Positions 12,143-13,675 of a DNA stretch of 13,675 nt are shown here, piece by piece; the first letter of the stretch is position 1; every line of letters begins with the position of its first letter. The notes beneath the pieces were generated by a model. That model worked only from the letters and a program-made list of their open reading frames with translations, did no database searches and had not been told where the DNA came from. The position numbers and the translations under genes were made by a program. This DNA comes from JACRAO01 sp964490895 (GTDB taxonomy: Bacteria; Bdellovibrionota; UBA1018), in contig CAZBEI010000110.1 of NCBI GenBank assembly GCA_964490895.1, positions 1-13,675 on the forward strand. Reading direction: 5' to 3'.

Positions 12143-12967
12143 TTACTTCAACATCATTCGCCTGACCATTCCATTAAACATGAAATCAGGAGTAAACTTT
12201 CTAAGTGGCAACAATACGCTGGCATCTCGTCCAGCGGCGTACCTGAGCTGATGAGAGCCGTCTGTTGCAGCCTTATAAATTCTACGAGCAATGACTTCTG
12301 GTAAAGACCCTTGAGCCGTTGTGACTTGACGATCCATGTAAGTTTTCGCTTTTTCAAGAGTCTGGTGGTAGGGGTCGCTATCAGCAGAAGTGGTGCGATC
12401 AGCCGAACGATCAAAAAAATCTGTGCGTACCAACCCAGGCTCAATAATTTTTATACGAATATTGAATGGGAGGAGTTCATATTGCAAAGACTCCGAAAAA
12501 CCTTCGATTGCAAACTTAGTCGCATGATAAAGGCTGTATAGAGGAAATGTCATTCTCCCGCCGACTGAGGCAACATTGACAATCACCCCATTTTTTTGTG
12601 CACGAAAGTGTGGCAAAACTTCTCGAATCACTTCCATCACGCCAAAGACATTGGTGTTAAATTGCCTTTCAATTTGCTCTCGTGTTGTGGACTCAAACGG
12701 ACCCAAGAGTCCATAGCCAGCATTGTTCACCACAGCATCGAGACTGCCAAACTTTGCTAAAGCTTCCTTGACAGCGCTTTGAATGGTTTCTGCACGAGTG
12801 ACATCTAATTCTGTACAAAGGATATTTTTTAGTTTTGTGAGTTCTTTTTCTTTGGAGGGAGTGCGCATCGTAGCCACAACATTCCAGCCCTGTTTTTGGA
12901 AATAGACAGCAGTGGCTCGTCCAATTCCGCTCGAAGACCCTGTGATCAACACTGTTTTATTTGACAT
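12143..12967 (-). CDS. Short-chain dehydrogenase/reductase (SDR), classical type
   Basis: This 274-residue cytoplasmic NAD(P)-dependent oxidoreductase has TGSSSGIG at 9-16 for the nucleotide, LDV at 54-56, NNAG at 81-84, S134 in NVAS, and the active-site Y147-H-A-T-K151. The order and spacing are those of classical SDRs, and IIEPGLVRTDFF near 184-195 is the usual PG motif region. Basic R35 after the second strand hints at NADP preference, which is an inference. The substrate cannot be read from the sequence. The gene leads a leftward unit with the two permease genes (31-bp gap). I found no convincing SD before the ATG at 12967 and no clear promoter in the AT-rich gap upstream. Confidence 0.88.
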   Translation of the reverse strand: MSNKTVLITGSSSGIGRATAVYFQKQGWNVVATMRTPSKEKELTKLKNILCTELDVTRAETIQSAVKEALAKFGSLDAVVNNAGYGLLGPFESTTREQIERQFNTNVFGVMEVIREVLPHFRAQKNGVIVNVASVGGRMTFPLYSLYHATKFAIEGFSESLQYELLPFNIRIKIIEPGLVRTDFFDRSADRTTSADSDPYHQTLEKAKTYMDRQVTTAQGSLPEVIARRIYKAATDGSHQLRYAAGRDASVLLPLRKFTPDFMFNGMVRRMMLK

Positions 12968-13329
12968 AGGTGGCTTAAGTACAGCGTAACGAGCCTGAAA
13001 GCAAATAGAAACTACAACTGTCCAGGCAATTGAATTCAGCTCCGGTTATTCTTCTAGTAAATCAAGAACATGTACAAACTTATTGCGAAAGCCATAAAAA
13101 CAGTTAGAAAAAAAGCGCGCGGCTAAGTTTATTTAACATCAAATAATTTTATCTGCTAAAGAAGCGGCACAAAGGCTTAAATTATAGCCCGGCTAGTGAA
13201 GCTTGACCTGAGAGACTGGATCCGGGAACATATATTTTGTTGCTTCTCCCAAGACGATTAAAACACTTTTTTATTTATATTCTAGTTCTTGTTTTTGTTA
13301 AAATAATCGTATTTTTAAGCATTTTTTTG
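12968..13329. other. Intergenic gap between divergent genes, little recognisable
   Basis: These 362 bases are AT-rich with no frame of useful length. A rightward 18-codon frame at 13070-13126 encodes a very basic peptide (MYKLIAKAIKTVRKKARG) without a ribosome-binding site. A CCCGG/CCGGG pair at about 13190-13230 spans a long loop and looks accidental. The gap must contain the promoter for the leftward SDR gene, but no strong pair of boxes was seen. Confidence 0.5.
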
Positions 13330-13358
13330 TTGATTTTATGACTTTATTGAGAGATAAA
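13330..13358 (+). promoter_or_regulatory. Probable promoter of the HNH-family gene
   Basis: TTGATT (13330-13335) and GATAAA (13353-13358) are 17 bases apart on the plus strand. Transcription would begin at about 13365, at the left end of the palindrome at 13367-13398. Confidence 0.45.
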
Positions 13359-13366
13359 TACGCATG

Positions 13367-13398
13367 TTTTTTTAAGACATATATATGTCTTAAAAAAA
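13367..13398. repeat. Perfect 32-bp palindrome at the HNH gene leader
   Basis: Seven Ts, AAGACAT, a central ATAT, ATGTCTT and As make a symmetric palindrome with no mismatch in 32 bases. An eighth A follows. It lies between the -10 box and the ribosome-binding site of the gene at 13421, so as DNA it is a natural operator at the transcription start. As RNA it would be a hairpin with an A/U-rich base that ends eight bases before the SD. It also has the T-run/hairpin/A-run form of a bidirectional terminator, but the only gene to terminate would be the SDR, which points the other way. Confidence 0.75.
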
Positions 13399-13420
13399 AG
13401 AACTCAGGAGGAACCAAAAA

Positions 13421-13675
13421 ATGACAAGCATAAATTTGCAGGCCTTGTCTGACTCTGAACTTCTTCTTCAAACAAAAAAAGCAGTGACTCAAGAACGAGA
13501 AGCTACTAACTTTGTTTTAGATCACCTTCGAGAAGTAGAGCAGAGATACCTTTATGCAAAACTAAAATACAGTTCGATGTTTGAGTATTGCACTAAAGAA
13601 CTAAAATACTGTAATGCCAGTGCTCAACTCAGGATAGACGCGATGAGGCTGTCTAAAGACGTGCCGGAACTTAAA
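13421..13675 (+). CDS. HNH-endonuclease-family protein, N-terminal part (cut by window edge)
   Basis: The first 85 codons are present and the frame is open at the window end. The sequence has LSDSELLLQTKKAV at about 6-19, then REATNFVLDHLREVEQRYLY at about 23-42, and YSSMFEYCTKELKY at about 47-60, followed by NASAQLRIDAMRLSKD. This pattern is the helical N-terminal region of a family of predicted HNH endonucleases that I associate with Bdellovibrionota and related groups, often in several copies per genome. The HNH catalytic domain would lie beyond the edge and cannot be checked, so nuclease activity is not shown here. AGGAGG at 13406-13411, nine bases before the ATG, fixes the start. The palindrome upstream suggests tight control, perhaps by its own product. 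Confidence 0.6.
   Translation, partial: MTSINLQALSDSELLLQTKKAVTQEREATNFVLDHLREVEQRYLYAKLKYSSMFEYCTKELKYCNASAQLRIDAMRLSKDVPELK

Noticed and set aside
13070..13126. 18-codon very basic peptide frame in the right-hand gap
   Set aside because: It resembles an amphipathic cationic peptide but is very short and has no ribosome-binding site; random frames of this size are common.

Overview
The window reads as a chromosomal segment of a moderately AT-rich Gram-negative bacterium. The best clue to its identity is the protein start at the right edge. It resembles the N-terminal part of an HNH-endonuclease family that I know as multi-copy in Bdellovibrionota/Oligoflexia. Proteins with export signals, a TolC/RND efflux remnant and a two-gene Opp-type permease operon also fit a diderm bacterium. 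The lineage is an inference from memory of these families, not a search result. No rRNA, tRNA, CRISPR array or insertion sequence was seen.

Positions 1-2000 look like a small toxin-antitoxin island, all transcribed leftwards. At the left edge is the start of a gene whose first 16 residues look like a ribbon-helix-helix antitoxin. It has a promoter, an operator-like palindrome and a strong ribosome-binding site. Next come a 46-codon stub gene behind a promoter studded with GGGACA/TGTCCC operators, and a 40-base remnant of a nucleotidyltransferase gene. Then come two complete HEPN (HI0074-like) plus minimal nucleotidyltransferase (MNT, HI0073-like) pairs in tandem. Each pair is translationally coupled and has intact R-x4-H-x-Y and GS-x10-D-x-D motifs. 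The array therefore holds two intact MNT genes and the trace of a third.

Positions 2040-4085 encode a 681-residue exported protein that I do not recognise, with charged helical, alanine-rich and glycine-rich parts. A 340-bp gap follows, holding a stem-loop and a possible 43-residue membrane peptide. Positions 4429-9409 hold four leftward genes: a glutathione peroxidase closely downstream of a very-long-chain-type acyl-CoA dehydrogenase, an exported catalase-fold-like protein, and an exported S41-family peptidase. Three of the four relate to fatty-acid oxidation or possible peroxide handling.

Positions 9468-9955 are a deletion scar. The first ~100 residues of a TolC-family efflux protein run directly into the last ~60 residues of an RND pump, out of frame. 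The pump genes that would normally lie between are gone, but a plausible promoter for the broken operon remains.

Positions 10038-12967 hold a rightward gene for an acidic conserved-looking protein. Its stop codon overlaps the stop of a convergent leftward operon that encodes a short-chain dehydrogenase and an OppB/OppC-type permease pair. The right edge (13330-13675) has a promoter, a perfect 32-bp palindrome at the expected transcription start, and the start of the HNH-family gene, cut by the window end.
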